Shown: positions 7,483 to 16,724, counted from the stretch's first letter. The stretch is DNA of 64,000 nt from WHSW01 sp963851045 (GCA_963851045.1 CAWKNC010000002.1:806001-870000); one strand, 5' to 3'. Translations and numbers: made by a program. Notes: generated from the letters alone by a model not told the origin.

Positions 7483-8366
7483 GTCTCGAGGTGTGGCGAT
7501 GCGCGGCCGGCGACGACGCCTATCCACCGTGCCTGAGCGACCTCGACGGCGAACTGCCGCGGCTGTACGGCGCCGGTGATCGGACCAGGCTCGCCGAGCT
7601 TGACCACGCGCTGGCGGTGACCATCGTGGGGGCGCGTCGCGCGAGCGCGTATGGCCTCCGCACCGCGGAGCGTCTGGCGTTCGACCTCACCACCGCCGGC
7701 ATGACGGTCGTCAGCGGCATGGCGCTTGGGATCGACGCCGCGGCTCATCGCGGGGCGCTGCGCGCGGGCGGGCCGACGATTGCGGTCCTCGCCAACGGCC
7801 CCGAGATTGCCTACCCGAGCACGCACAGGCACCTGCACGCCGAGATCTGCGAGGCCGGTTCGGTCATCTCGGAGTACCCGCCGGGAACGCCTGCGCGAAA
7901 GCATCAATTTCGCGAGCGCAATCGACTGATGGCGGCGCTCGGGTCGCTGGTCGTGATCGTCGAGGCCGCGCTGCCCTCGGGCTCGCTGATCACCGCGCGA
8001 GAGGCACTCGACATCGGCAGGAGTGTGGGCGCTGTTCCCGGGCGGGTGGACGCGCGGATCGCCGAGGGCTCCAACCAGCTGCTGCGAGATGGCGCCGCGG
8101 TGATCCGCGATGCCCGCGACGCGCTCGACGAGCTGGTCGGCGTTGGCGCGGAGCGGCTGCCGTCTCGCGCGCCGTCGCTCGAACCATTGTTGGCCGAGGT
8201 CCTGGACCTCGTCGAGGGCGGCGCCGGCACCGTCGATCAGGTTGCCGTCGACTGCGGGATCGAGGCCGGGGAGGCGGCGGTGGCGTTGGCTCGGCTGGAG
8301 CTGCTGGGCTACATCAGCGCGGGTCCGGTCGGCGGGTTCACGCGGTCGGGAGGTGCGCACCCCTAA
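7479..8366 (+). CDS. dprA: DNA processing protein DprA
   Basis: Loads RecA on incoming single-stranded DNA during transformation. The Rossmann-like core shows VTIVGARRASAYG, VVSGMALGIDAAAHRGAL, the PSTHRHLH segment and FRERNRLMAALG; GSLITAREALDIGR and AVPGRVD complete the family pattern. A C-terminal winged helix (about residues 225-285, DQVAVDCGIEAGEAAVALARLE) follows. The GTG start overlaps the comM stop. Together comM-dprA suggest a DNA uptake or recombination module, although no uptake pilus genes are in view. Confidence 0.95.
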   Translation: MSLEVWRCAAGDDAYPPCLSDLDGELPRLYGAGDRTRLAELDHALAVTIVGARRASAYGLRTAERLAFDLTTAGMTVVSGMALGIDAAAHRGALRAGGPTIAVLANGPEIAYPSTHRHLHAEICEAGSVISEYPPGTPARKHQFRERNRLMAALGSLVVIVEAALPSGSLITAREALDIGRSVGAVPGRVDARIAEGSNQLLRDGAAVIRDARDALDELVGVGAERLPSRAPSLEPLLAEVLDLVEGGAGTVDQVAVDCGIEAGEAAVALARLELLGYISAGPVGGFTRSGGAHP

Positions 8367-8378
8367 ATTCAGCCGTAC

Positions 8379-9194
8379 ATGGAGCGAGTCCCTGTCTGCC
8401 TTTCGATCGCCGGCTCGGATTCCGGCGGCGGCGCCGGAATTCAGGCCGACCTCAAGGCGTTCGCGCGGTGCGGCGTGCACGGGACGACCGCGATCACCGC
8501 GCTGACAGCCCAGAACACCACCGGCGTCGAGATGGTCGCGGGCGTTGCGCCGGAGATGATCGTCGCGCAGGTGCGCGCGGTGGCGGTGGATCTCGGCGTC
8601 GACGCCGTGAAGGTCGGGATGCTCGGTGACGAGGTAACGATCGACGCGGTGCTGGAGGCGCTCGATCTGGTCCGCGGCGCGCCCGTGGTGGTCGACCCGG
8701 TGATGATCGCGTCGAGTGGGGCGTCGTTGCTCGACCCTGCGGCCAAGGCGGCGCTGATCGAGCGCGTACTGCCGCGAGCGAGGGTGATCACCCCGAACCT
8801 GCCGGAGGCGCGCGCTCTCTCGGGACTGGGGGAGGGCGCGTCGAGTCGTGAGCTGGGCGAGGCGCTGTTGGCGCATGGCCCAGGCGCGGTGATCGTGACA
8901 GGGGGGCATGCCGAGGACGGTGCCGATCTCTTGGTCGACGCCGACGGTGTGCTGCGGATCGATGGCCCGCGCTATGCGGATGGCGCCGCGCATGGCTCCG
9001 GCTGCACGCACTCGTCGGCGCTTGCCGCGTTTCTTGCCCGCGGCGAGGAGCTCGCGGACGCGGCAAGGTGGGCGCGCGAGGTCGCTTCCGAGGCGGTCGG
9101 CAACGGGCTGCGCGACCTCGGCGAGGGAATTGGCCCGGTGGACGTCTTCGGCCTGACGCGATCCGGACGAGCGGGTTCACCGCCCGCGCCATAA
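8379..9194 (+). CDS. thiD: Hydroxymethylpyrimidine/phosphomethylpyrimidine kinase
   Basis: Phosphorylates HMP and HMP-P in thiamine biosynthesis. The 271-residue ribokinase-like protein opens with VCLSIAGSDSGGGAGIQADL and contains GVHGTTAITALTAQNT, VKVGMLGDE, VVDPVMIASSGASLL and TPNLPEA. The catalytic/anion-hole region GSGCTHSSALAAFLARG is intact. A TAAATT element lies 9 bases before the ATG. No TPP riboswitch is seen in the 12-base spacer after dprA. Confidence 0.95.
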   Translation: MERVPVCLSIAGSDSGGGAGIQADLKAFARCGVHGTTAITALTAQNTTGVEMVAGVAPEMIVAQVRAVAVDLGVDAVKVGMLGDEVTIDAVLEALDLVRGAPVVVDPVMIASSGASLLDPAAKAALIERVLPRARVITPNLPEARALSGLGEGASSRELGEALLAHGPGAVIVTGGHAEDGADLLVDADGVLRIDGPRYADGAAHGSGCTHSSALAAFLARGEELADAARWAREVASEAVGNGLRDLGEGIGPVDVFGLTRSGRAGSPPAP

Positions 9195-9201
9195 TCGACT
9201 G

Positions 9202-9444
9202 ATGCGACTCGTGCGGATGAAGGCCGGTTATGGCGATCTGCTGCTGGCTGAGGGCGATCCCGAGCTGGCGGCCGACGAGGAGCGTCTCATCGCAGAGTTT
9301 CGCCGTCAGCTTGACCAGGGGCTGGTCGCGGCGGTGCCGATCGAGACGGCTGGCCGCCGCGAGGCGACGATTGTGCGCGACTTCTCCGAGGTCCCGCGCG
9401 ACGCCCAGCGGGTGATCTTCTTTCCGCCGGCTGCCGGCGGATGA
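9202..9444 (+). CDS. Small protein of unknown function
   Basis: An 80-residue soluble protein I do not recognise. It is acidic in the first half (EGDPELAADEERLIAEFRRQ) and has a mixed C-terminal half ending in VIFFPPAAGG. No signal peptide, membrane segment or metal motif. A CATAAT box stands 6 bases before the ATG, so it may begin a leaderless transcript. Its stop overlaps the next start as ATGA, and that gene overlaps ilvD in the same way, so the three probably form one operon. Confidence 0.75.
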   Translation: MRLVRMKAGYGDLLLAEGDPELAADEERLIAEFRRQLDQGLVAAVPIETAGRREATIVRDFSEVPRDAQRVIFFPPAAGG

Positions 9445-9854
9445 GCACCACGGCAGCCGAGGCGGCCGAGGCGAAGGCGCGCCAGCTGATGGGCTCGGTG
9501 CTGAGCGCCGACGACGTTCGCACGTACGAGGAGCTGGGCTTCATCAGCGTCCCGGGGCGGGGCGACCACTCGAGTGGCTACGCCTACCTGATCTACCCGC
9601 ACCGTCCGCTCGTCGCCTATGAGACTGCGTCGGGGAAGCTCCTGACCGAGTACTGCGTGCGTTTTGAGGACGCGGGAGAGCGGCTGCCCGACGCCGACGA
9701 TGTGCTCGCGAAATGGATCGCGGTGAGTGGCGGCGAGCGCGAGCTGATCGCGACCGCAAACGTCGGTAGGCCCGGCAAGCAGATCGACCCGGACCACCTG
9801 CGGCGAGACCTCGATCGCCTCCGTGCGTGGCGGGCTGCCACGATAGGCCCATGA
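9441..9854 (+). CDS. Protein of unknown function upstream of ilvD
   Basis: A 137-residue soluble protein without a family I can name. It begins with an alanine/glutamate-rich helix (TTAAEAAEAKARQLMGS) and has a compact middle part (GRGDHSSGYAYLIYPHRPL). ATGA overlaps on both sides (with the 80-residue gene before it and ilvD after it) indicate translational coupling. Being tied to ilvD suggests, but does not show, a link to amino acid metabolism. Confidence 0.78.
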   Translation: MSTTAAEAAEAKARQLMGSVLSADDVRTYEELGFISVPGRGDHSSGYAYLIYPHRPLVAYETASGKLLTEYCVRFEDAGERLPDADDVLAKWIAVSGGERELIATANVGRPGKQIDPDHLRRDLDRLRAWRAATIGP

Positions 9855-11524
9855 GCACACTGCCACGCCCCAGGTCCGCCGCCGTTTTCGACGGACCCGA
9901 CCGTGCCGCGGCGCGCGCGTACATGAAGGGCATCGGCCACGACGACGAGTCGCTGAGCCGGCCGACGATCGGGATCGCCAATACCTGGACCGAGGCGATG
10001 CCCTGCAACTTCCACCTGCGTGGGCTCGCCGAGCACATCAAGGACGGCGTTCGCGCGGCCGGCGGCACGCCGATGGAGTTCAACACGGTCGCGATCTCCG
10101 ACGGAATCACGATGGGGACCAAGGGGATGAAGGCCTCGCTCGTCAGCCGCGAGGTGATCGCCGACTCGATCGAGCTGATGGCGCGCGGCTACCAGTTCGA
10201 CGCCGTGGTCGCGCTCGCCGCCTGCGACAAGACGATTCCGGGCGCGGTGATGGCGCTCGCACGGCTCGACATCCCGTCGGTGCTGCTCTACGGCGGCTCG
10301 ATCGCCCCAGGCCGTTGGCACGACAAGGACGTGACGATCGTCGACGTCTTCGAGGCCATCGGCGCCCATGCGGCCGGGAACATGTCCGACGAGGAGCTGC
10401 GTTCGCTCGAGGACGTGGCCAGCCCCGGCGCCGGCGCCTGCGGCGGCCAGTTCACGGCCAACACGATGGCGTGCGCCTTCGAGGCGCTTGGGATCTCGCC
10501 CGGTGGCGCGGCGATGGTTCCCGCCGAGGACGACGAGAAGGACACCGTCGCAGAGAAGGTCGGTGAGCTGGTCATGAAGGTGCTCGCCGACGACCTGCGA
10601 CCGAGCAAGGTCATCACGCACGAGTCGCTGGAGAACGCGATCGCGTGCGTCACCGCCTCGGGCGGCTCGACCAACGGCGTCCTGCACCTGCTCGCGGTCG
10701 CGCGCGAGGCCGGGGTCGACCTGACGATTGACGACTTCGAGCGTATTTCCAAGCAGACGCCGTTGCTGGCCGACCTCAAGCCGGGCGGGCGCTTCGTCGC
10801 CACCGACCTCTACCGGGCTGGCGGCGTGCCCCTGATCCTGAGCCGTCTCGACGAGCTCGGTCTGCTGCATCGCGAAGCGATGACCGTCACCGGCCGGACG
10901 ATCGGTGAGGAAGCCGACGATGCTCGAGAGGCCGAGGGCCAGGAGGTTGTGCTGCCGGCGGCGACACCTCTGAAGAAGCAGGGCGGCCTCGCAATCCTGC
11001 GCGGCAACCTCGCCCCCGACGGCGCCGTGATCAAGGTCGCGGGGACTGAGCGCATGGGCCAGACCGGTCCCGCAAAGGTCTTCGAGCGCGAGGAGGAGTG
11101 CTTCAAGGCCCTGAAGACGGGCGGCATCGAGGCGGGCGACGTCATCGTCATCCGCAACGAGGGCCCATCCGGCGGGCCCGGGATGCGCGAGATGCTCCAG
11201 GTGACGGCGGCGATCGTCGGGGAGGGGCTCGGCGAGGAGGTCGCGTTGCTCACCGACGGGCGCTTCTCAGGAGCGACCCGCGGGCTGATGGTCGGCCACG
11301 TGGCTCCCGAGGCTGTCAAGGGCGGCCCGATTGCCGCGATCCGCGACGGCGACACGGTCACGATCGACGTCGAAAAGCGCGAGCTCTCGGTCGACCTCTC
11401 CGACGAGGAGATCGCCGAGCGCGTGGCTGCCTACGTCTCGCCTGAGCCCGAGTACACCAGCGGGGTGCTGGCCAAGTACTCAAAGAGCGTCGGCTCGGCG
11501 AGCCTCGGCGCGATTACGTCCTAG
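9851..11524 (+). CDS. ilvD: Dihydroxy-acid dehydratase
   Basis: Fe-S enzyme of valine, isoleucine and pantothenate synthesis that dehydrates 2,3-dihydroxy-isovalerate and its methyl homologue. The 557-residue length is standard. Cluster-ligand cysteines are visible in TEAMPCNFH, LAACDKTIPGA and GAGACGGQFTANTM. Other landmarks are MGTKGMKASLVSRE, GGSTNGVLHLLA, GPAKVFEREE and TDGRFSGATRGLMVGHV. The ATG at 9851 overlaps the stop of the preceding gene as ATGA. Its TAG shares the palindrome CTAG with the stop of the convergent hydrolase. Confidence 0.97.
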   Translation: MSTLPRPRSAAVFDGPDRAAARAYMKGIGHDDESLSRPTIGIANTWTEAMPCNFHLRGLAEHIKDGVRAAGGTPMEFNTVAISDGITMGTKGMKASLVSREVIADSIELMARGYQFDAVVALAACDKTIPGAVMALARLDIPSVLLYGGSIAPGRWHDKDVTIVDVFEAIGAHAAGNMSDEELRSLEDVASPGAGACGGQFTANTMACAFEALGISPGGAAMVPAEDDEKDTVAEKVGELVMKVLADDLRPSKVITHESLENAIACVTASGGSTNGVLHLLAVAREAGVDLTIDDFERISKQTPLLADLKPGGRFVATDLYRAGGVPLILSRLDELGLLHREAMTVTGRTIGEEADDAREAEGQEVVLPAATPLKKQGGLAILRGNLAPDGAVIKVAGTERMGQTGPAKVFEREEECFKALKTGGIEAGDVIVIRNEGPSGGPGMREMLQVTAAIVGEGLGEEVALLTDGRFSGATRGLMVGHVAPEAVKGGPIAAIRDGDTVTIDVEKRELSVDLSDEEIAERVAAYVSPEPEYTSGVLAKYSKSVGSASLGAITS

Positions 11525-12504
11525 GCCAAAAAGCCGTCGAGCAACCGGTTGAACCTCACCGGGCGTTCGGCCTGGACGAGATGGCCGCACTCGCCGAAGA
11601 TCACGGTCTTTGAGTTGCGCAGGCGGCGAGCGAAGTGCGCGGCGTCGGCTGGCGGAACGACGCGGTCGTTTCGGCCCCAGACGATCAGGGTCTGCTCCTC
11701 GACCTCCTCGAGGCGATCAAGGATGTCGTAGCCGGCGAGCGAGGTGAGCGCGTCGCCGAAGCCGTCGCCGCGCTGGCCGCCGTTGAAGAACTCCCACAGC
11801 AGCTCGGCACGCAGCGCCTCAGGGCGGTGGACCAGGCCGCGAAAGGCCGCGGCGCGGGCTCGGGGACGGCGAAAGGAGCGGGTCTGAACGTTCATCACCA
11901 ACGGGGCGCTGACGGCGACCATCCGCGCGAAGACCTCCGTTGGCTCGCGGCGCAGTCGCCTGCTCGAGACGCCGGCGGCGGACACGAGGCCGAGACGCTC
12001 GAAGCGCTGTGGCTGGTTGATCACAGCCTCTGCCGCCACGAACCCACCCATCGAATGGCCGACGATCACCGCGTCGTCGAGCCCGAGCGCGTCGCAAAAC
12101 TCGGCGACGAGGCGACCGTAGGCGGGGATCGAGATGTCCCACTTGCTTGGCATAGGCGAGGAGCCAAAGCCGGGCAGGTCGGGGACGACGACGCGATGGC
12201 GGCGCGCGAGGTGGGGAATGTTCTCGAGCCAGTTCTGCCAACAGCCGCCGAGACCGTGGACGAGGACGATGGCCGGAGCGCTCTCGGGCTCGACCGGGCC
12301 CATCTCCGCGTAGTGGACGCTCTCACCGCCGATGTCGATGTCGTCGAGCAGCTCACGCCAGTCGATCGCCAGCCAGTCGGGCTGTTGATTGCCGTACGGA
12401 TCGGGTCCGTCGGGCGCGGTGGGATCCGGCCGGGGGCCGAACGGCTCGAAGCGCGGCAGGCGTCGCGCCCGGGCCTGGGCTGCGGATCGGCTGCGATCTG
12501 GCAT
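11521..12504 (-). CDS. Alpha/beta-fold hydrolase
   Basis: A 327-residue serine hydrolase of unknown substrate. The oxyanion region is VLVHGLGGCWQNW, the nucleophile elbow is GHSMGG, the acid is in WGRNDRVVPP and the histidine in GECGHLVQAE. About 50 proline- and charge-rich N-terminal residues precede the fold. It is divergent from the acyltransferase gene with only a few bases between them. Similar hydrolases next to PlsC-type acyltransferases often act on lipids, but here that is inference only. Confidence 0.87.
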   Translation of the reverse strand: MPDRSRSAAQARARRLPRFEPFGPRPDPTAPDGPDPYGNQQPDWLAIDWRELLDDIDIGGESVHYAEMGPVEPESAPAIVLVHGLGGCWQNWLENIPHLARRHRVVVPDLPGFGSSPMPSKWDISIPAYGRLVAEFCDALGLDDAVIVGHSMGGFVAAEAVINQPQRFERLGLVSAAGVSSRRLRREPTEVFARMVAVSAPLVMNVQTRSFRRPRARAAAFRGLVHRPEALRAELLWEFFNGGQRGDGFGDALTSLAGYDILDRLEEVEEQTLIVWGRNDRVVPPADAAHFARRLRNSKTVIFGECGHLVQAERPVRFNRLLDGFLA

Positions 12505-12513
12505 TGGCTCGCC

Positions 12514-12520
12514 ATACTAT
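12514..12520. promoter_or_regulatory. Shared divergent -10 element
   Basis: The sequence ATACTAT reads TACTAT on the plus strand and TAGTAT on the minus strand. The minus-strand copy is 9 bases before the hydrolase ATG (12504). The plus-strand copy is about 22 bases before the internal acyltransferase ATG at 12543. One palindromic element may therefore serve both genes. Confidence 0.35.
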
Positions 12521-13466
12521 GCCCCGCTCTTCGGAGCGATCCATGGCGAGACGTACGTCACTGACAGAGCGCGACGAGGCCCTGCCCGACCAGGAGCAGG
12601 ACGCCAGCGCCGACAATCTGCCCGCCCGGCGCTCCGGCGAGGAGATGCGCGACCTGCTGCCGGCCATCGAGCCCGAGAGGATGCTCAACGACTGGGGCCG
12701 CTCGGAGCGCATCGAGGGCCTCATGGACCAGACGCTGGTCGAGTTCTTCTATCGCTACTGGTTTCGCGCTGAGGTCGAGGGGGTCGAGAACGTTCCCGCC
12801 GATGGCGGCGCGCTACTCGTCTCCAATCACTCCGGCGCGCTGCCGCCCGATGCGGCGATGATCGCCAAGGCGATTCGCGAGGAGCACCCGAATCCGCGGC
12901 CGCTCTATCTCACGGTCGAGCACTTCTTCAAGGGCTATCCGGGCTTCTCGATGCTGATCCCCAAGATCGGAGGCGTCGCGGCGCATCCCGCGAACGTCCA
13001 TCGCCTGCTCTTCGACGAGCGCCAGCTCGTGCTGGTCTTTCCGGAGGGACGCAAGGGAACCGAGAAGCTCTACAAGGATCGCTACCGCCTGCGGCGCTTC
13101 GGGCGCGGGGGGTTCGTCGAGGCCGCGATGCGCGCGGAGGCGAAGCTGGTGCCGCTGTGCGTGGTCGGGGCGGAGGAGGCGGCGCCGATCTTCGCCCAGG
13201 TGCCCGCACTGCAAAAGCTCACCGGCCTCATCTACTTCCCGCTGACGCCGACGTTTCCATGGCTCGGACCGCTCGGGATGCTCGGCTATCTGCCGGCGAA
13301 GTTCAAGATTCGCTTTCTCGAGCCCATCGACACGGTCGAGCTCGGCGGTGCCGACGCTGTCCATGACAAGGCGCTCGTGCAAAACGTCGCTCAGGAGATC
13401 CGCGCCCGGATTCAGGAGAACGTCAACGACATGATCGCCAAGCGCAAGTCGGTCTGGTTCGGCTGA
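12519..13466 (+). CDS. PlsC/LPLAT-type lysophospholipid acyltransferase family protein
   Basis: A glycerolipid acyltransferase-like protein of about 300-315 residues. Motif I is NHSGALPPD (spacing of the MGAT-like subfamily rather than strict HX4D), followed by HFFKGYPGFSMLIPKIGGVA and motif III VFPEGRKGTEK. No clear transmembrane helix. The start could be ATG 12519 or ATG 12543; the more upstream TTG at 12504 overlaps the divergent gene. Its stop overlaps the next start as TGATG, so it is coupled to the SDR gene. A role in membrane or storage lipid synthesis is likely. Confidence 0.85.
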   Translation: MPRSSERSMARRTSLTERDEALPDQEQDASADNLPARRSGEEMRDLLPAIEPERMLNDWGRSERIEGLMDQTLVEFFYRYWFRAEVEGVENVPADGGALLVSNHSGALPPDAAMIAKAIREEHPNPRPLYLTVEHFFKGYPGFSMLIPKIGGVAAHPANVHRLLFDERQLVLVFPEGRKGTEKLYKDRYRLRRFGRGGFVEAAMRAEAKLVPLCVVGAEEAAPIFAQVPALQKLTGLIYFPLTPTFPWLGPLGMLGYLPAKFKIRFLEPIDTVELGGADAVHDKALVQNVAQEIRARIQENVNDMIAKRKSVWFG

Positions 13467-14554
13467 TGCGCGTTCTCGTCACCGGACTGTCGACCTACTG
13501 GGGAGGGCGCCTCGCGCAGGCGCTCGAGGCCTTCGACGAGGTCGAGGCGATCATCGGCGTGGACGCGCGCGAGCCGACCCTCGAGCTCGAGCGCACGGAG
13601 TTCGTGAAGGTCTCCAATCAGCACTCACTGCTGCAGCGCATCGTCCGCGCTGCAGAGATCGACACGGTCATCGACACGCGCCTCAGCGTCAACGGATTGG
13701 GTGGCTCCGAGCGCAACGTCCACGAAAACAACGTCATCGGGACGATGAACATCCTCGCCGCTTGCTCGGGCGCCGACACGCCGGTGAAGAAGTTCGTCTT
13801 CAAGAGCTCAACCCACTACTACGGCGCTGAGCAGGACGACCCCGCCTTCTTCACCGAGCGGATGCGCCGCCCGCACCCGCCGAAGTCGCGCCTCGAGCGC
13901 GACATCGTCGAGGCGGAGGCGGCGGTCGCGGAGTTTGCCGCGCGACAGCCCGACACCACGGTCACGGTTCTGCGCTGCGCAAATGTGCTCGGACCGGACG
14001 TCGACACGGGCTTCACACGGATGCTCGCGCTCCCGGCGGTGCCGATGATGCTCGGGTTCGACCCGAGACTTCAGTTCGTGCACGAGGACGACATCGTTCA
14101 CGCGCTCGAGCACGCCGCGGTCAACGACACGCCCGGCGTCTTCAACGTCGCCGCCGATGGCGTTCTCGCCCTCTCGGAGGCGATCGACCTGGTTGGGAAG
14201 CGTGCGGTCCCCGTGCTTCCGCCCGTGGGGCTCGGGCTGATCACGGGCCCGCTTCGCCGCCTCGGACTGCGCATCCCGGCCGAGATGACCAACCAGCTGC
14301 GCTTCGGTCGCGGCGTCGACAACCGCCTCTACAAGGCGACCGGCTTTCGCTATGGGTTCACCTCGCGCGAGAGCGTCATCCGTCTCGGCGAGCACCTTCG
14401 CCTGGCGCCGATCCTGCGCGTGCGCGCCGGGGATGACACATACCGCTACGAGCGCGACGTCGAGGACTTCCTGCGGTGGAGCCCGCATGTGCGGCGCGAG
14501 CGCGACGGCAGCCAGAGCGGCGTCGCAGCCGACAGCGAACCACTCGGAATCTGA
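13466..14554 (+). CDS. Extended SDR / NAD-dependent epimerase-dehydratase family protein
   Basis: A 362-residue Rossmann protein. The N-terminal nucleotide site is VLVTGLSTYWGGRLAQAL, a variant of TGxxGxxG with the middle glycine replaced. The central part includes ENNVIGTMNILAA, FKSSTHYYG and a catalytic-type tyrosine, then VLRCANVLGPD and FVHEDDIVHAL. Coupled by TGATG to the acyltransferase upstream. This pairing is seen in actinobacteria, and a role in envelope lipid or sugar modification is plausible; the substrate is unknown. Confidence 0.86.
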   Translation: MRVLVTGLSTYWGGRLAQALEAFDEVEAIIGVDAREPTLELERTEFVKVSNQHSLLQRIVRAAEIDTVIDTRLSVNGLGGSERNVHENNVIGTMNILAACSGADTPVKKFVFKSSTHYYGAEQDDPAFFTERMRRPHPPKSRLERDIVEAEAAVAEFAARQPDTTVTVLRCANVLGPDVDTGFTRMLALPAVPMMLGFDPRLQFVHEDDIVHALEHAAVNDTPGVFNVAADGVLALSEAIDLVGKRAVPVLPPVGLGLITGPLRRLGLRIPAEMTNQLRFGRGVDNRLYKATGFRYGFTSRESVIRLGEHLRLAPILRVRAGDDTYRYERDVEDFLRWSPHVRRERDGSQSGVAADSEPLGI

Positions 14555-14620
14555 AGAACGCTTTGCAGGCGCGGCCTCCGCGGTGAGCCGTGAGGGAGGC
14601 GCCCCTACACTTTTTCGCCG

Positions 14621-15658
14621 GTGGTCCGAAGGCTTCAAATCGGCGTCGTTTTCCTGGTCGCAATCATGCTCCTTGCAGCGGTTGGCGCCTACGCTTGGGA
14701 CTCCACGCGCTCCGGTGAGATTGCCGACGGGATCACCATCGGGGGTGTCGACATCGGTGGGATGACCGCCGATGAGGCCCGCGAGGCGGTAAACGCGGAG
14801 CTCGTCGCGCCCCTGCGGCGCAAGGTCACGGTCACCCACGACGGCGTCAAGTACCAGCTCAGCGCCGAGCGCCTCGAGGTCTCGTCGAACGTCGACGGGA
14901 TGGTCGACCAGGCGCTCGACGAAAGCCAGGAGGGGGGCCTGCCAACCCGCGTGTGGCGCTATGCCACGGGTGGTGAGGTCGACGTCGCGATCTCTCCCCA
15001 GGTCACGTTCTCCAACAAGGCCATCGACGAGTTCATCACCAAGGTCGCGGCCGAGGTCAACACCGAGCCGGTCAACGCAACGATCGAGCCGACCTCCGCC
15101 TCGCTCGAGGGGGTCGCGGGCCACAGCGGGATCTCCGTCGACGAGGGAGCTATGCGCACGCGGATCGAGTCGGTTCTCCAGCGCACGTCCAAGCGCACGG
15201 TGTCGGTCCCGGTGGATGAGGTCGAGCCCGAGGTCACCAAGGCCGATCTTGCGGCCCAGTATCCGACCTACATGATCGTCAACCGCTCAGACTTCACCCT
15301 GACGCTGTTCAAGAACCTCGAGCCCGTCAAGACCTACACCGTCGCTATCGGGGCGCAGGGCTTCGACACGCCGGTCGGGGTCTACAACATCCAAAACAAG
15401 GCGGTTGACCCTGTCTGGAGCGTTCCGGACTCCGACTGGGCCGGCGAGCTCGCGGGCACCACGGTGGCGGGCGGCATTGCGGAGAACCCACTCAAGGCAC
15501 GCTGGATGGGCATCTACGGCGGTGCCGGTATCCACGGCACCGACGACACCGGCTCGCTTGGCAGTGCGGCCTCACACGGTTGCGTGCGGATGGCGGTCCC
15601 AGACGTGGTCGAGCTGTACGACCAGGTTCCGGTCGGCACCCCGATCTACATCGGTTAG
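14621..15658 (+). CDS. L,D-transpeptidase (YkuD) with N-terminal peptidoglycan-binding-type domain
   Basis: A 345-residue exported cell-wall enzyme. A GTG start is followed by an N-terminal signal anchor (VFLVAIMLLAAVGAYAW). The middle resembles the PG_binding_4 / VanW-associated domain (GGVDIGGMTADEAREAV). The C-terminal YkuD domain (about residues 222-345) has the catalytic motif HGTDDTGSLGSAASHGCVRM with nucleophile Cys321. It should form 3-3 peptidoglycan cross-links or attach proteins to the wall. A TACACT box is 9 bases before the start. Confidence 0.93.
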   Translation: MVRRLQIGVVFLVAIMLLAAVGAYAWDSTRSGEIADGITIGGVDIGGMTADEAREAVNAELVAPLRRKVTVTHDGVKYQLSAERLEVSSNVDGMVDQALDESQEGGLPTRVWRYATGGEVDVAISPQVTFSNKAIDEFITKVAAEVNTEPVNATIEPTSASLEGVAGHSGISVDEGAMRTRIESVLQRTSKRTVSVPVDEVEPEVTKADLAAQYPTYMIVNRSDFTLTLFKNLEPVKTYTVAIGAQGFDTPVGVYNIQNKAVDPVWSVPDSDWAGELAGTTVAGGIAENPLKARWMGIYGGAGIHGTDDTGSLGSAASHGCVRMAVPDVVELYDQVPVGTPIYIG

Positions 15659-15734
15659 TTCCCCTCGGTCGGCCACGGCGGGGATCGGGCTTGCGTGAGC
15701 AGGCGACGGCGCCTGCACGACGAATCAGCCTTCG

Positions 15735-16676
15735 ATGACGGACCGAACCGCCCTGCAGGCGACGCCTGCCGCTGAGCTCACGCTGAGCCCGACCTGGCAG
15801 ACCGCGCTCGACGACTACGCGGCGGAGCTCACCACCCGCGGCGCCTCACAGGCGACGCTTCGCGCCTACCGGCGCGATCTGCTCGAGCTCGCGGACTGGG
15901 CGACGACGCAGCGCCGTGAGCCGGGCGACCTCGTCTACCGCGATCTGCGCCGCTACGCCGCTCTGCTGTCGGAGCGCCGCCTGGCGCGCACGACCATCGC
16001 GCGCAAGCTGGCCGCTGCTCGCGGATTTCACACCCATCTCGTGACCGTGGGCGCCGCCGCTTCGAACCCGGCGGACCTTTTGCCCGCCACCAAGACCGGC
16101 TCGAAGCTTCCGCGCGTGCTCGGGCGCGACGAGGTCGCAGGCCTACTCGATCGAATCCCGGCACGCAGCCCACTCGAGATCCGCGATCGCGCGCTCTTCG
16201 AGCTCGCCTATTCGAGCGGTCTACGGGCCGAGGAGATCGTCTCGCTTGATCTCGACGGAATTGATTTCGAATCGGAGCTCGCCCGGGTCACCGGAAAGGG
16301 CGCCAAGACCCGTCTCATCCCGATCGGCGAGCCCGCTCAGGCAGCGCTTCGCCGTTACCTCGAGGTGGGCCGCCACGCGCTCGGACCGGCGCGCGACGAA
16401 GCCGCGGTCTTCGTTTCCCGACGCGGTCGCCGTCTCTCGGCGTCCGACGTGCGCCGCCGGCTCAACAAGTGGGTCCGTGAGGCCGCGGTGGCGGGACGGA
16501 TCTCGCCGCATACGCTGCGCCATTCATTTGCAACGCACCTGCTGGAGGGTGGGGCGGACCTGAGATCGATCCAGGAGCTGCTCGGCCACGCAAGTGTCTC
16601 TACGACGCAGATCTACACACGAGTGGAACCGTCACGATTGCGCCAGGAGTACGCAAAGTCTCATCCACGCGCATGA
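15735..16676 (+). CDS. xerC: Tyrosine recombinase XerC/XerD type
   Basis: A 313-residue site-specific recombinase with N-terminal SAM-like core-binding domain and C-terminal catalytic domain. Catalytic residues are visible: Arg in YSSGLRAEEIVSL, Lys in TGKGAKTR, HTLRHSFATH, His in LGHASVST and Tyr294 in TTQIYTRV. Its place near dprA and the WhiG-like sigma gene matches the chromosomal dimer-resolution recombinase of actinobacteria rather than an integrase of a mobile element; no att sites or phage genes are nearby. Confidence 0.92.
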   Translation: MTDRTALQATPAAELTLSPTWQTALDDYAAELTTRGASQATLRAYRRDLLELADWATTQRREPGDLVYRDLRRYAALLSERRLARTTIARKLAAARGFHTHLVTVGAAASNPADLLPATKTGSKLPRVLGRDEVAGLLDRIPARSPLEIRDRALFELAYSSGLRAEEIVSLDLDGIDFESELARVTGKGAKTRLIPIGEPAQAALRRYLEVGRHALGPARDEAAVFVSRRGRRLSASDVRRRLNKWVREAAVAGRISPHTLRHSFATHLLEGGADLRSIQELLGHASVSTTQIYTRVEPSRLRQEYAKSHPRA

Positions 16677-16724
16677 CCAAGACCTGGATAGATAAACAGC
16701 GGGTAGCCTTCCGCGAACGGGTAC

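Noticed and set aside
7152..9011. 619-codon minus-strand frame opposite comM, dprA and thiD
   Set aside because: Spans three well-supported genes on the other strand and has no domain; a GC-bias artefact.
15735..16676. Tyrosine recombinase as sign of an integrated element
   Set aside because: It sits in the conserved dprA-sigma gene context, lacks adjacent att repeats, tRNA or phage genes, and looks like chromosomal XerC/D.
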